Source: CBDFGT01 sp965247225
Lineage (GTDB): Bacteria > Pseudomonadota > Alphaproteobacteria > Rhizobiales > Rhizobiaceae
Direction: 5' to 3'
DNA: 64,000 nucleotides
Assembly (NCBI GenBank): GCA_965247225.1
Contig: CBDFGT010000027.1
Coordinates: 62,001-126,000 of the forward strand
Part shown: piece by piece, positions 24,905 through 33,326 of the stretch
Layout: every line of letters begins with the position of its first letter
Numbering within the stretch: the first letter of the stretch is position 1
The notes under the pieces: model-generated
What the model saw: only the letters and a program-made list of their open reading frames with translations
Told to the model about the DNA's origin: nothing
Database searches by the model: none
Made by a program: the position numbers and the translations under genes

Positions 24905-26676
24905 CTCCTGATTTCATTTCAGGCAATGGCTGGTTGCAGCTGTTGCTCTATTTTGCGGTGCTGTTTGCGGTGGTGAAACCGCTCGGCGGCTATATGGCAC
25001 GGGTATATAAGGGGGAACGCAACATCCTGTCACCTCTGCTTTCGCCGGTTGAAAAGCTGTTTTATCGCGCTGGTGGTATTGACGCTGAAAAGGACATGCA
25101 CTGGCGCGAATATGCCACTGCGGTGATCCTGTTCAGTCTGGGCGGCTTCGTCCTGCTGTTTTTCATTCTGCTGTTTCAGGGCAGTTTGCCGCTGAATCCT
25201 GAAGGCATGGCGAATATAACCCCGCATCTGGCGTTTAACACGGCAGTGAGCTTTGTCACCAACACCAACTGGCAGTCCTATGGCGGTGAAGCCACCATGA
25301 GCTATTTCAGCCAGATGGCGGGGCTGACAGTGCAAAACTTCCTCTCGGCAGCAGCAGGCATGGCCGTGCTGGTGGCGCTGATCCGTGGGCTTTCGCGCAG
25401 GAATGCCAATGGCATCGGCAATTTCTGGGTCGATATGCTGCGCACCAACCTCTACATCCTCTTGCCGCTGTCGCTGCTGTTGACGGTGCTGATTTCGTCG
25501 CAGGGCGTGGTGCAAAGCTTCAGCCCGTATGTGGAGGCGCAACTTCTGGAGCCGCAAACCGTGCAGAATGCGCAAACCGGGAAGGATGAAATCGTTGACA
25601 GGCAGACGATCGCAGTTGGTCCCGCTGCGTCCCAGGTGGCAATCAAGCAACTTGGCACGAATGGCGGCGGCTTCTTTAATGTGAATTCCGCGCACCCGCT
25701 GGAAAACCCCACTCCGCTTTCCAACTTCCTGCAACTGCTCTCAATCCTGATGATTCCAGCGGCACTCTGCTACACGTTCGGCAAAATGGCGGGTGATACC
25801 CGCCAGGGCTGGGCGGTACTGGCGGCGATGACGGTCATCTTCATACCGCTGCTGCTGTTTGGCATAGCACAGGAGCAAAACGGCAACCCGAAATTCGAGA
25901 CGCTGGGCATTTCGCAAGCGGTTACGGAGAGCCAGGCCGGTGGTAATATGGAAGGCAAGGAAACCCGCTTCGGGATTGTGAATTCGGTTCTGTGGGCTTC
26001 AGCCACCACTGCCGCTTCCAACGGTTCTGTGAACTCGATGCACGGCTCTTACACGCCGATGGGCGGGTTCGTACCGCTGCTCTTCATGAAGTTCGGTGAA
26101 GTGATTTATGGCGGTGTCGGTTCCGGCCTGTACGGAATGCTCGTATTTGTCATCGTGTCCGTTTTCATCGCCGGGCTGATGGTTGGCCGCACGCCGGAAT
26201 ATCTGGGCAAGAAGATCCAGGCATTCGAGATGAAGATGGCCTCGATTGCGATTCTTGTTCCCTGTGCGGCAGTGCTGATCGGAACGGCGATTGCCGTGAT
26301 GACTGTGGACGGACGCGCAGGCATCCTGAACCCCGGCGCACAGGGGTTCTCTGAAGTGCTTTATGCACTGACGTCGGCCAGCAACAATAACGGCAGCGCC
26401 TTTGCCGGCCTCACCGCCAACACCCCGTTCTACAATACACTGCTTGGTATCTGCATGTTGTTCGGGCGTTTCTGGGTGATGATTCCCGTGCTGGCGATTG
26501 CCGGGTCACTGGCCGCCAAAAATACCGTACCGCCTTCTGCCGGAACACTTCCCACCCATACACCGCTGTTTGTGGCGGTGCTGGCTGCCATTGTGGTGCT
26601 GGTGGGTGTGCTGACCTTCGTGCCTGCCCTGGCACTTGGGCCTGTGGCGGAATATTTTCATATGATTCAAGGATAA
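24901..26676 (+). CDS. kdpA: Potassium-transporting ATPase, potassium-binding subunit KdpA
   Basis: A 591-residue, roughly ten-helix channel-like subunit that selects and carries K+ in the KdpFABC pump. The first pore loop with SFVTNTNWQSYGGE (about residue 115) and the repeats NGGGFFNVNSAHPLENPTP, MHGSYTPMGG and SASNNNGSAFAGL are the four selectivity-filter regions of the superfamily of K+ transporters. Length is normal. kdpB follows after four bases. It is part of a complete high-affinity uptake operon used under potassium limitation. Confidence 0.96.
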   Translation: MTPDFISGNGWLQLLLYFAVLFAVVKPLGGYMARVYKGERNILSPLLSPVEKLFYRAGGIDAEKDMHWREYATAVILFSLGGFVLLFFILLFQGSLPLNPEGMANITPHLAFNTAVSFVTNTNWQSYGGEATMSYFSQMAGLTVQNFLSAAAGMAVLVALIRGLSRRNANGIGNFWVDMLRTNLYILLPLSLLLTVLISSQGVVQSFSPYVEAQLLEPQTVQNAQTGKDEIVDRQTIAVGPAASQVAIKQLGTNGGGFFNVNSAHPLENPTPLSNFLQLLSILMIPAALCYTFGKMAGDTRQGWAVLAAMTVIFIPLLLFGIAQEQNGNPKFETLGISQAVTESQAGGNMEGKETRFGIVNSVLWASATTAASNGSVNSMHGSYTPMGGFVPLLFMKFGEVIYGGVGSGLYGMLVFVIVSVFIAGLMVGRTPEYLGKKIQAFEMKMASIAILVPCAAVLIGTAIAVMTVDGRAGILNPGAQGFSEVLYALTSASNNNGSAFAGLTANTPFYNTLLGICMLFGRFWVMIPVLAIAGSLAAKNTVPPSAGTLPTHTPLFVAVLAAIVVLVGVLTFVPALALGPVAEYFHMIQG

Positions 26677-26680
26677 GAGC

Positions 26681-28783
26681 ATGTCCAGGACACACACAGA
26701 TAATGGATTGCCGGCCAGTTCCTTAACAGACCGGGCGAACATCGCACAGGCAATAGCACAATCGTTCAGTCGCTTGAGCTGGCGCTATCAGGCACGAAAC
26801 CCGGTCATGTTTCTGGTGTTCGTCGGCTCCATCGTCACCACGCTGATCTTTGGGTGGCAGATGTTCAGGCCCGGCGGTGAGCCGGTATGGTTCATCGGTC
26901 ATATTGCCTTCTGGCTGTGGTTCACGGTGCTTTTTGCCAACTTCGCCGAAGCGATTGCCGAAGGCAAAGGCAAAGCGCAGGCCGATAATCTCAAAAAAGC
27001 GCGGCGTGATGTCACCGCGAAAAAGCTCTCAAACCCCGAGGAGCGTGAGCGTTTTGAAACCGTGGCGGCGAATATGCTCCGCAAAGATGATTATATACTG
27101 GTGGTGGCAGGTGATTTTGTGCCGGCCGACGGACAGGTGATTGCCGGGATTGCCTCGATTGATGAAAGCGCCGTGACGGGGGAATCCGCGCCCGTAATCC
27201 GTGAATCCGGTGGTGATCGTGATGCGGTAACGGGTGGCACGCGGATACTGTCCGACTGGATTGTGGTGCGGGTGACGTCTGACCCCGGCGAATCCTTCCT
27301 TGACCGCATGATCGGACTGGTGGAATCCGCCAAGCGCCAGAAAACACCCAACGAAATCGCGCTTTCCATTCTGCTGGCCGCCATGACCATCATCTTCCTG
27401 CTGGTATGTGCCTCGCTGCTTCCATTCTCGGCATTCAGCGTGGAACGTGCAGGCACAGGCACCATCATCACCATCACCGTCTTGATTGCGCTCCTGGTGT
27501 GCCTGATTCCCACGACCATCGGCGGCCTGCTTTCGGCGATCGGTATTTCCGGAATGCAGCGGCTGATCAAGGCCAATGTGATAGCCACATCAGGCCGCGC
27601 CGTGGAAGCGGCCGGTGATGTGAACGTGCTGCTGCTCGACAAAACCGGCACCATCACCTTCGGCAACCGCCAGGCGGTGGAGTTTTTCCCCGCACCAGGT
27701 GTCGGTGTCTGGCAACTGGCGGAAGCCGCCGAGCTTTCCTCACTGGCGGATGACACGCCTGAAGGCCGCAGCATTGTGGCACTGGCCAGATCCAAGTTTA
27801 ACATTGCGCCGAAAGACCCGAAAGACTTAAACGCGACGTTTATTCCTTTCAGCGCCGAACAGCGCATCAGCGGTATCGTGATCGCAAATCCTGACGGGGC
27901 TGGGCGCCACATCATGAAAGGCGCAGGGGATGCGATTTCCTCTTATGTTGCACTGAAAAAAGGCATGGTTCCGGCGGAGGTGGAACGCCAGGTGGAAGAC
28001 ATCGCCCGTCAGGGTGGCACGCCGCTGACCGTGTGTGAGGAAGGCAAGGTTCTGGGCGTGATTTATCTGAAGGACATTGTGAAGCCCGACATCAAGCACC
28101 GCCTGGCCGAGCTTCGCAAGATGGGCATCAAGAGCGTGATGATTACGGGTGATAACCCGCTCACAGCCGCAGCGATTGCCAATGAATCCGGCGTGGATGA
28201 TTTTATCCCGCAGGCGACACCGGAGATGAAACTGAAATATATCCGCAAGATGCAGGAAGGCGGCGAACTGGTGGCGATGGTGGGGGATGGGACGAACGAT
28301 GCACCGGCCCTCGCGCAGTCCGACGTGGCGGTAGCCATGAATTCCGGCACGCAAGCCGCCAAGGAAGCCGGAAACATGGTGGATCTGGATTCCGACCCCA
28401 CCAAGCTGATCGAGATTGTGGAAATCGGCAAGCAGTTGCTGATGACCCGCGGTTCGCTCACCACTTTCAGCATCAGCAACGATCTGGCGAAATATTTTGC
28501 CATTATTCCAGCGGCATTTGCGACCACCTATCCGGCGCTTGCCAGCCTGAATATAATGGGGCTTGCCAGCCCGCAAAGCGCTATTCTTTCGGCAGTGATA
28601 TTCAACGCGCTGATTATCGTCGCGCTCATTCCGCTGGCACTTAAAGGCGTGCGGTATCGCCCGGAAAGTGCGGCGGCAATGCTGCGCCGTAACATCTTTG
28701 TCTATGGTATCGGCGGGATCATCACACCATTCATCGGAATTAAGGTGATCGACATGCTGCTCGCCAGTATCGGTCTTGCATAA
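26681..28783 (+). CDS. kdpB: Potassium-transporting ATPase, ATP-binding subunit KdpB
   Basis: A 700-residue P-type ATPase. The phosphorylated Asp is residue 320 in LLLDKTGTITFGNR. The actuator-domain motif SAVTGESAPVIRES is at about residue 162, the nucleotide-domain segment HIMKGAGDA near 410, and the hinge motif MVGDGTNDAPALAQSDVAVAMNSG near 530-555. The usual inserted first transmembrane pair and C-terminal membrane helices are present. It drives K+ movement through KdpA. It lies between kdpA (4 bp) and kdpC (12 bp). Confidence 0.96.
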   Translation: MSRTHTDNGLPASSLTDRANIAQAIAQSFSRLSWRYQARNPVMFLVFVGSIVTTLIFGWQMFRPGGEPVWFIGHIAFWLWFTVLFANFAEAIAEGKGKAQADNLKKARRDVTAKKLSNPEERERFETVAANMLRKDDYILVVAGDFVPADGQVIAGIASIDESAVTGESAPVIRESGGDRDAVTGGTRILSDWIVVRVTSDPGESFLDRMIGLVESAKRQKTPNEIALSILLAAMTIIFLLVCASLLPFSAFSVERAGTGTIITITVLIALLVCLIPTTIGGLLSAIGISGMQRLIKANVIATSGRAVEAAGDVNVLLLDKTGTITFGNRQAVEFFPAPGVGVWQLAEAAELSSLADDTPEGRSIVALARSKFNIAPKDPKDLNATFIPFSAEQRISGIVIANPDGAGRHIMKGAGDAISSYVALKKGMVPAEVERQVEDIARQGGTPLTVCEEGKVLGVIYLKDIVKPDIKHRLAELRKMGIKSVMITGDNPLTAAAIANESGVDDFIPQATPEMKLKYIRKMQEGGELVAMVGDGTNDAPALAQSDVAVAMNSGTQAAKEAGNMVDLDSDPTKLIEIVEIGKQLLMTRGSLTTFSISNDLAKYFAIIPAAFATTYPALASLNIMGLASPQSAILSAVIFNALIIVALIPLALKGVRYRPESAAAMLRRNIFVYGIGGIITPFIGIKVIDMLLASIGLA

Positions 28784-28795
28784 GGAGTCAAGAAC

Positions 28796-29371
28796 ATGAC
28801 TGTTGTCACATCCAATATCCGTCCCACGCTCACCATGCTGGTCATGCTGACGGCGCTCTTCGGCTTTGCCTATCCGGGTGTATCGACGCTGCTGGTGCAA
28901 GGCATCTTCCCGGATCAGGCTGAAGGCAGCCTGATCAAAGGCAAGAATGGTGAGGTACTGGGCTCGAAACTCATCGGCCAGCAATTCAGTGAGCCGAAGT
29001 ATTTCTGGGGCAGGCTTTCCGCTGCAAATTATAATGCCGCCGCCTCCACAGGCTCTAACCTCGGCTCGGCCAACCCCGCACTGCTTGATGCGGTCAAGGC
29101 AAGGCTGGAAGCGCTCAAAGCCGCTGACCCATCGAATACACAACCAGTTCCTGTAGACCTGGTCACGGCTTCCGGTTCTGGCCTTGACCCCGAAATCAGC
29201 ATCGCAGCGGCGCAATATCAGATATCACGGGTCGCCAGGGCACGCGGGATGGATGAAAACAAAATTCGTGAGGTCGTTCAGCGTTTTACTTACCCGCGAC
29301 AACTCGGTATTCTGGGAGAGCCACGGGTCAATGTATTGCAACTCAATCTGGCGCTCGATGGCAGAATATAA
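28796..29371 (+). CDS. kdpC: Potassium-transporting ATPase subunit KdpC
   Basis: A 191-residue subunit with one N-terminal transmembrane helix (about residues 12-35, TMLVMLTALFGFAYPGVST) and a periplasmic domain. Family signatures seen are IGQQFSEPKYFWGRLSAA, DLVTASGSGLDPEISIAAA and the C-terminal region LGILGEPRVNVLQLNLALD. KdpC increases the ATP affinity of KdpB and stabilises the complex. Length is normal. kdpD begins 18 bases later with a GTG. Confidence 0.95.
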   Translation: MTVVTSNIRPTLTMLVMLTALFGFAYPGVSTLLVQGIFPDQAEGSLIKGKNGEVLGSKLIGQQFSEPKYFWGRLSAANYNAAASTGSNLGSANPALLDAVKARLEALKAADPSNTQPVPVDLVTASGSGLDPEISIAAAQYQISRVARARGMDENKIREVVQRFTYPRQLGILGEPRVNVLQLNLALDGRI

Positions 29372-29389
29372 CGGAAAAGAAGCGATAGC

Positions 29390-32047
29390 GTGAGTGATGA
29401 AAACAGGCCAAACCCCGACAGCCTGCTGGACCTGGTGAGCCATGACCGGTCTTTAAGTGCACGCGGGCGATTAAAACTCTTTTTTGGAGCATCAGCTGGC
29501 GTGGGCAAAACCTACGCCATGCTTGCGGAAGCCCGTCGCAAATTGGCAGAAGGACTTGATGTCGTTGCAGGGGTGGTGGAAACGCACGGGCGGAAGGAAA
29601 CGGCCGCTTTGCTGGATGGTATGCCGCACATTCCCCGCCGCGAGGTGGTGCATCGCGGTGTGCAGTTGTTCGAGTTTGATCTGGAAGCAGCGCTTCAGCG
29701 TAAACCCTCCCTGATTTTGATGGATGAACTGGCGCATACCAACGCCCCCGGCTCACGCCACCCGAAACGCTGGCAGGATGTAGAGGAGCTCCTGAGCCGT
29801 GGTATCGACGTGTACACCACACTGAATGTGCAGCACCTTGAGAGTATCAACGATATGGTGACGAAGCTCACCGGCGTGGTGGTCAGGGAAACCGTTCCGG
29901 ATAGCGTGTTCGATGATGCCGACGATATTGCCCTGATAGACGTTCCCTCAGATGAATTGCTGCGCCGCCTGAATGAGGGCAAAGTGTATATCGCCGAAGG
30001 CGCAAACAAACGCGCTGCCGAGAATTTTTTCAAAAAGCCGAACCTTGTTGCCTTGCGCGAGCTGGCGCTTCGGCGCACCGCCGAGCGCGTGGATGCGGAA
30101 GGTGACGTACTGACCGCTTCGCGCGGGCAGAGGGAAGCCCAGCTGGGGCAGAAGATTCTGGTATGCGTGGGACATGATGCCCTGTCGGCGCGGGTGATAC
30201 GCCATGCCAAGCGCATGGCCATTCGCGCCAAGGCTCCGTGGTATGCGGTGTATGTGGAAACCGGCAGACATGAACGCCTGACCGATAAGGCCAGGCTCAC
30301 GGCAGATCGCAACCTGCGCCTTGCGGAAAAGATGGGTGCACGCATTTTACGCATCACAGGTAGCGATGCGGCGGAGGAAATCCTGAACTATGCCTCCAGC
30401 CACGGCTTTACCCGTATTGTGGTGGGGCACAAGCGACGGTCGCTTCCAATCCGCTGGCTGAATGGTTCGCTCTGTGCATCATTGATCGAGCAGGGTGCAG
30501 GCTTTGAGATTACCACCGTCACCGATGAAAAAATCAAGGACAGGGACTCATACAGTTCCTTCTGGCAATATCACTTTGCACGCCCGTCAAATTACGCATT
30601 GGCAACAGGCATACTGGCCATAGCAACACTGATCGGTCTTCCGTTCCGGGATCTCACGGATTCGGACAACCTCACCATGATATACCTGACGGGCGTGGTC
30701 ATTATAGCGGCATGGCTCGGCACGGGTCCGTCCATAATGGCATCGCTCCTGAGCGTGGCGGCGTTCAACTTCTTTTTCATCCAGCCGTATTATACCTTTG
30801 AGTTTTACGACAAGGGCTACTATTTCACTTTCGCCGTGATGCTGATGACCAGTCTTATTGTTGGGTCACTGGCCGCCAAACTCTCCTTGCAAGCGCGTCA
30901 ATCGCGCAAGCGGGAGGCGGAAACCGGTTCGCTTTATGCGCTCACCCGCGAGCTTTCCTCGATTCGCGGCGTGGATAACATGATCGAAGTTTCGCTGAAG
31001 CATATCCGCGATGTGTTTGGCATGGATGCTGTCATCTTCGCCATGAAGGACGGGCAGCTTTATGCGACCCCCGCCAATTCCCCGGCACGCGAACTGAAAG
31101 AGGAAAGCGTGGCACACTGGGTGATCGGCAACGGCCAGATCGCGGGTCGCAATACGGATACGCTCCCCAGCGCACGCGGCCTTTATGCGCCGATGAACGC
31201 GGAAGGGGAAACCTTCGGCGTACTTGGTCTCATTCCTGCCAGACCTGATTTTCAGTTCACCAGCAATGAAACCAGCCAGCTTGAAACATTCGCCAGCCTC
31301 ATGGCTTCCGCGTTCGGACGTGCCCGTCGCGCCGATGATGCCGAACGCGCCAAGGTGGAATCTGAAAGTGAAAAACTCCGCAATATCCTGCTTTCCTCTG
31401 TTTCCCATGATTTGCGCACGCCGCTGGCTTCCATCAGCGGCATTTCTTCAAGTATTCTGCTTTCCGGCATGAAACTGCCCAAACATGCGGAGGAAGGGCT
31501 TCGCTCCATTCACGATCAAAGCTCGAAACTTGCCAAAATCGTTACCAATCTCCTTGATGTATCAAGCCTTGAGTCCGGCAAGGTCAACCTCAATCGTCAG
31601 CCGTATTTTCTGGAAGAAGTCATCGGCTCGGCCATTTTACGCCTTGAGGAAGTGCTGAAAAGCCACGAGGTGAACACGCAGCCGGGCAAAGAACAGCTGA
31701 TCCATATTGACGGGCTTCTGGTGGAGCAGGTGTTTATCAATCTGCTAGAGAACGCGGCCAAATACGCAGGCGCAAACGCAAGACTGCAAATTCGCGTCAC
31801 CGACTGGCAAGATTTCGTGCAGGTAACGGTATCGGACAATGGCCGCGGCATCCCGAAAGATGACATCCCCCACATCTTCGAGAAATTTTACAAAGGCCCG
31901 CAAGGCGGATTGGGGCTGGGCCTGCCAATTTGCCGCGCCATTATCGAGGTGCATGGCGGACGCATGTGGGCAGAAAACAACCCGATTGGCGGCGCAAGTT
32001 TCCATTTCACCCTGCCCAAGACCAAGGACGGACCGGAGGCAACATGA
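29390..32047 (+). CDS. kdpD: Sensor histidine kinase KdpD
   Basis: An 885-residue sensor for potassium limitation and turgor. Order of domains: N-terminal KdpD domain with an ATP-binding motif (FGASAGVGKTYAML, about residue 28), a universal-stress-type domain (about 250-370), four transmembrane helices (about 400-500), a GAF-like region, a histidine-kinase core with phospho-acceptor His in SVSHDLRTPLAS (about residue 673), and an ATPase domain with NLLENAAKYA and GLGLGLPICRAI. The start is GTG at 29390, with only a weak ribosome site, so it may depend on translation of kdpC. The stop overlaps kdpE. Confidence 0.95.
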   Translation: MSDENRPNPDSLLDLVSHDRSLSARGRLKLFFGASAGVGKTYAMLAEARRKLAEGLDVVAGVVETHGRKETAALLDGMPHIPRREVVHRGVQLFEFDLEAALQRKPSLILMDELAHTNAPGSRHPKRWQDVEELLSRGIDVYTTLNVQHLESINDMVTKLTGVVVRETVPDSVFDDADDIALIDVPSDELLRRLNEGKVYIAEGANKRAAENFFKKPNLVALRELALRRTAERVDAEGDVLTASRGQREAQLGQKILVCVGHDALSARVIRHAKRMAIRAKAPWYAVYVETGRHERLTDKARLTADRNLRLAEKMGARILRITGSDAAEEILNYASSHGFTRIVVGHKRRSLPIRWLNGSLCASLIEQGAGFEITTVTDEKIKDRDSYSSFWQYHFARPSNYALATGILAIATLIGLPFRDLTDSDNLTMIYLTGVVIIAAWLGTGPSIMASLLSVAAFNFFFIQPYYTFEFYDKGYYFTFAVMLMTSLIVGSLAAKLSLQARQSRKREAETGSLYALTRELSSIRGVDNMIEVSLKHIRDVFGMDAVIFAMKDGQLYATPANSPARELKEESVAHWVIGNGQIAGRNTDTLPSARGLYAPMNAEGETFGVLGLIPARPDFQFTSNETSQLETFASLMASAFGRARRADDAERAKVESESEKLRNILLSSVSHDLRTPLASISGISSSILLSGMKLPKHAEEGLRSIHDQSSKLAKIVTNLLDVSSLESGKVNLNRQPYFLEEVIGSAILRLEEVLKSHEVNTQPGKEQLIHIDGLLVEQVFINLLENAAKYAGANARLQIRVTDWQDFVQVTVSDNGRGIPKDDIPHIFEKFYKGPQGGLGLGLPICRAIIEVHGGRMWAENNPIGGASFHFTLPKTKDGPEAT

Positions 32048-32739
32048 CCGAGGCAAATATTCCCATACTGGTGGTCGAAGACGAGCAGGAAATTCGCAAA
32101 TTCCTGTCCTTCTCGCTGGAAAGCCATGGCTACAAACCCGTTATCGCGGTGAACGGTCATGAAGGCTTGCAGCAAGTCGCATCGGCTCGGCCAGAGCTGA
32201 TGATCCTTGATCTTGGCCTGCCGGATATGGACGGGCAGCAAATCATCCGGCGTGTACGCGAGTGGGGCAGCTTGCCCATCATCGTGCTTTCTGCCCGTGG
32301 TCAGGAGCAGGACAAAATCAATGCGCTGGAAAACGGGGCGGATGACTACCTCACCAAACCTTTCGGACTGGGCGAGCTTCTGGCACGCATCAAAGTGGCG
32401 CTGCGCCATTCACGGCAGAGTGACAATGCGGAATCTGAAATCTTCAGCCAGGATGATTTGGTCGTGGATCGTGCCAGGCGCGTTGTCATGCTGGCCGGGG
32501 CGGAAGTGCATCTCACACCGATTGAATACCAGTTGCTCACCATCATGGTAAAACACGCGGGCAAAGTGGTCACCCACACACAGTTGCTCAAAGAGATCTG
32601 GGGCAAGCACAACGCGGAAAACAACAACTACCTCCGCATCCACATGCAGCACCTGCGCCAGAAGCTGAAAGACAATCCCCTGAAGCCCACCTATCTCGTG
32701 ACAGAACCGGGTATCGGGTACCGGCTGAAATCACTTTAA
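32044..32739 (+). CDS. kdpE: Response regulator KdpE
   Basis: A 231-residue OmpR/PhoB-family regulator. The receiver domain shows the acidic pair in VVEDEQEIRKF, phospho-acceptor Asp in LMILDLGLPDMDG (about residue 55), and Thr/Lys in ADDYLTKPFG. The winged-helix output domain contains LTPIEYQLLTIMVKHAGKVV and ends with the wing TEPGIGYRL. The true start is ATG 32044, overlapping the kdpD stop (ATGA); the frame is open further upstream inside kdpD. It probably binds the phased repeats before the operon. Confidence 0.95.
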   Translation: MTEANIPILVVEDEQEIRKFLSFSLESHGYKPVIAVNGHEGLQQVASARPELMILDLGLPDMDGQQIIRRVREWGSLPIIVLSARGQEQDKINALENGADDYLTKPFGLGELLARIKVALRHSRQSDNAESEIFSQDDLVVDRARRVVMLAGAEVHLTPIEYQLLTIMVKHAGKVVTHTQLLKEIWGKHNAENNNYLRIHMQHLRQKLKDNPLKPTYLVTEPGIGYRLKSL

Positions 32740-32850
32740 AGCGTATTGCGATCTTTCGGATTCGCTTGCCACGCTTCAAGTCCTTGTTTTTCATCGGTCA
32801 CCGGCAAAGCCTGTGCACGCAGGTGCGCAATGGTTTTGCAATCAGGACAA
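32738..32850 (+). repeat. Dispersed intergenic repeat, copy 3 (degenerate)
   Basis: Starting at the kdpE stop, the sequence follows the element seen at 9421-9528: TTAAAGCG, a degenerate GCGATCTT arm, GATTCGCTTGCC, CTTGTTTTT and GTGCACGC, with many substitutions. It is an old copy in the orientation of copy 1. Confidence 0.65.
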
Positions 32851-32920
32851 GCTCTGTCTGCCCAAAAAACAGCCGCACGCCACAGCGCATTCTCCTGCCA
32901 AAGAATCGACCATGGCAAAA

Positions 32921-32961
32921 TTATGCGTTATTTTTATGCAAATGCCTGCATAAACGCATAA
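32921..32961. promoter_or_regulatory. Imperfect inverted repeat upstream of the second DUF1127 gene
   Basis: TTATGCGTTATTTTTATGCA (32921-32940) and TGCATAAACGCATAA (32947-32961) are inverted copies, apart from a 5-base insertion in the left arm. It lies about 120 bases before the DUF1127 ATG in an AT-rich spacer, so it could be an operator. The 343 bases between kdpE and DUF1127 hold nothing else besides the repeat. Confidence 0.4.
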
Positions 32962-33082
32962 CTGATGCTCAAATTATGCACTCCACAAATTTATTAAACG
33001 GGCATATAACAACGTCAATCGCTGATGCAGTTACTTCAATATCGAAGAAGCGCAGACAGCATAACAATCTGAGGAAACAACC

Positions 33083-33226
33083 ATGAACCCCTTCCGTATC
33101 GCTCTTAGCTGGATCAACTATCAACGCACAGTGTCTGAACTCGGCAACCTGTCGAACCACACATTGAAGGACATCGGCATTACCCGCCACGACATCCGCA
33201 ACATTGCGTCGCGTTCTTTCCACTAG
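33083..33226 (+). CDS. DUF1127 microprotein (second copy)
   Basis: A 47-residue protein starting MNPFRIALSWINYQRTVSEL, with the family core NHTLKDIGITRHDIRNIASR. GAGGAAAC precedes the ATG and a terminator follows 25 bases after the stop, so it is a compact single-gene unit. It differs from the copy at 22350-22493 at many positions but has the same length and core. With that copy it brackets the block holding the kinase, the IS element and the kdp operon. Confidence 0.92.
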   Translation: MNPFRIALSWINYQRTVSELGNLSNHTLKDIGITRHDIRNIASRSFH

Positions 33227-33251
33227 GATCTGCCTGACATGATGACAGAAC

Positions 33252-33279
33252 AAACGGCACCATATGGTGCCGTTTTTGT
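33252..33279 (+). terminator. Rho-independent terminator after the second DUF1127 gene
   Basis: A perfect 24-base palindrome made of AAACGGCACCAT and ATGGTGCCGTTT (33252-33275), followed by TTGTT, lies 25 bases past the DUF1127 stop and just before trmFO. Confidence 0.85.
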
Positions 33280-33326
33280 TCATCGCATGATTGGAACTGC
33301 CGGACCGTCGTGCTATTCACCGCTGC

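Noticed and set aside
24901..32739. Calling the kdp operon horizontally acquired on composition
   Set aside because: Base composition and codon use look similar to the neighbours by eye. Only the IS and repeats suggest mobility, and that is not enough.
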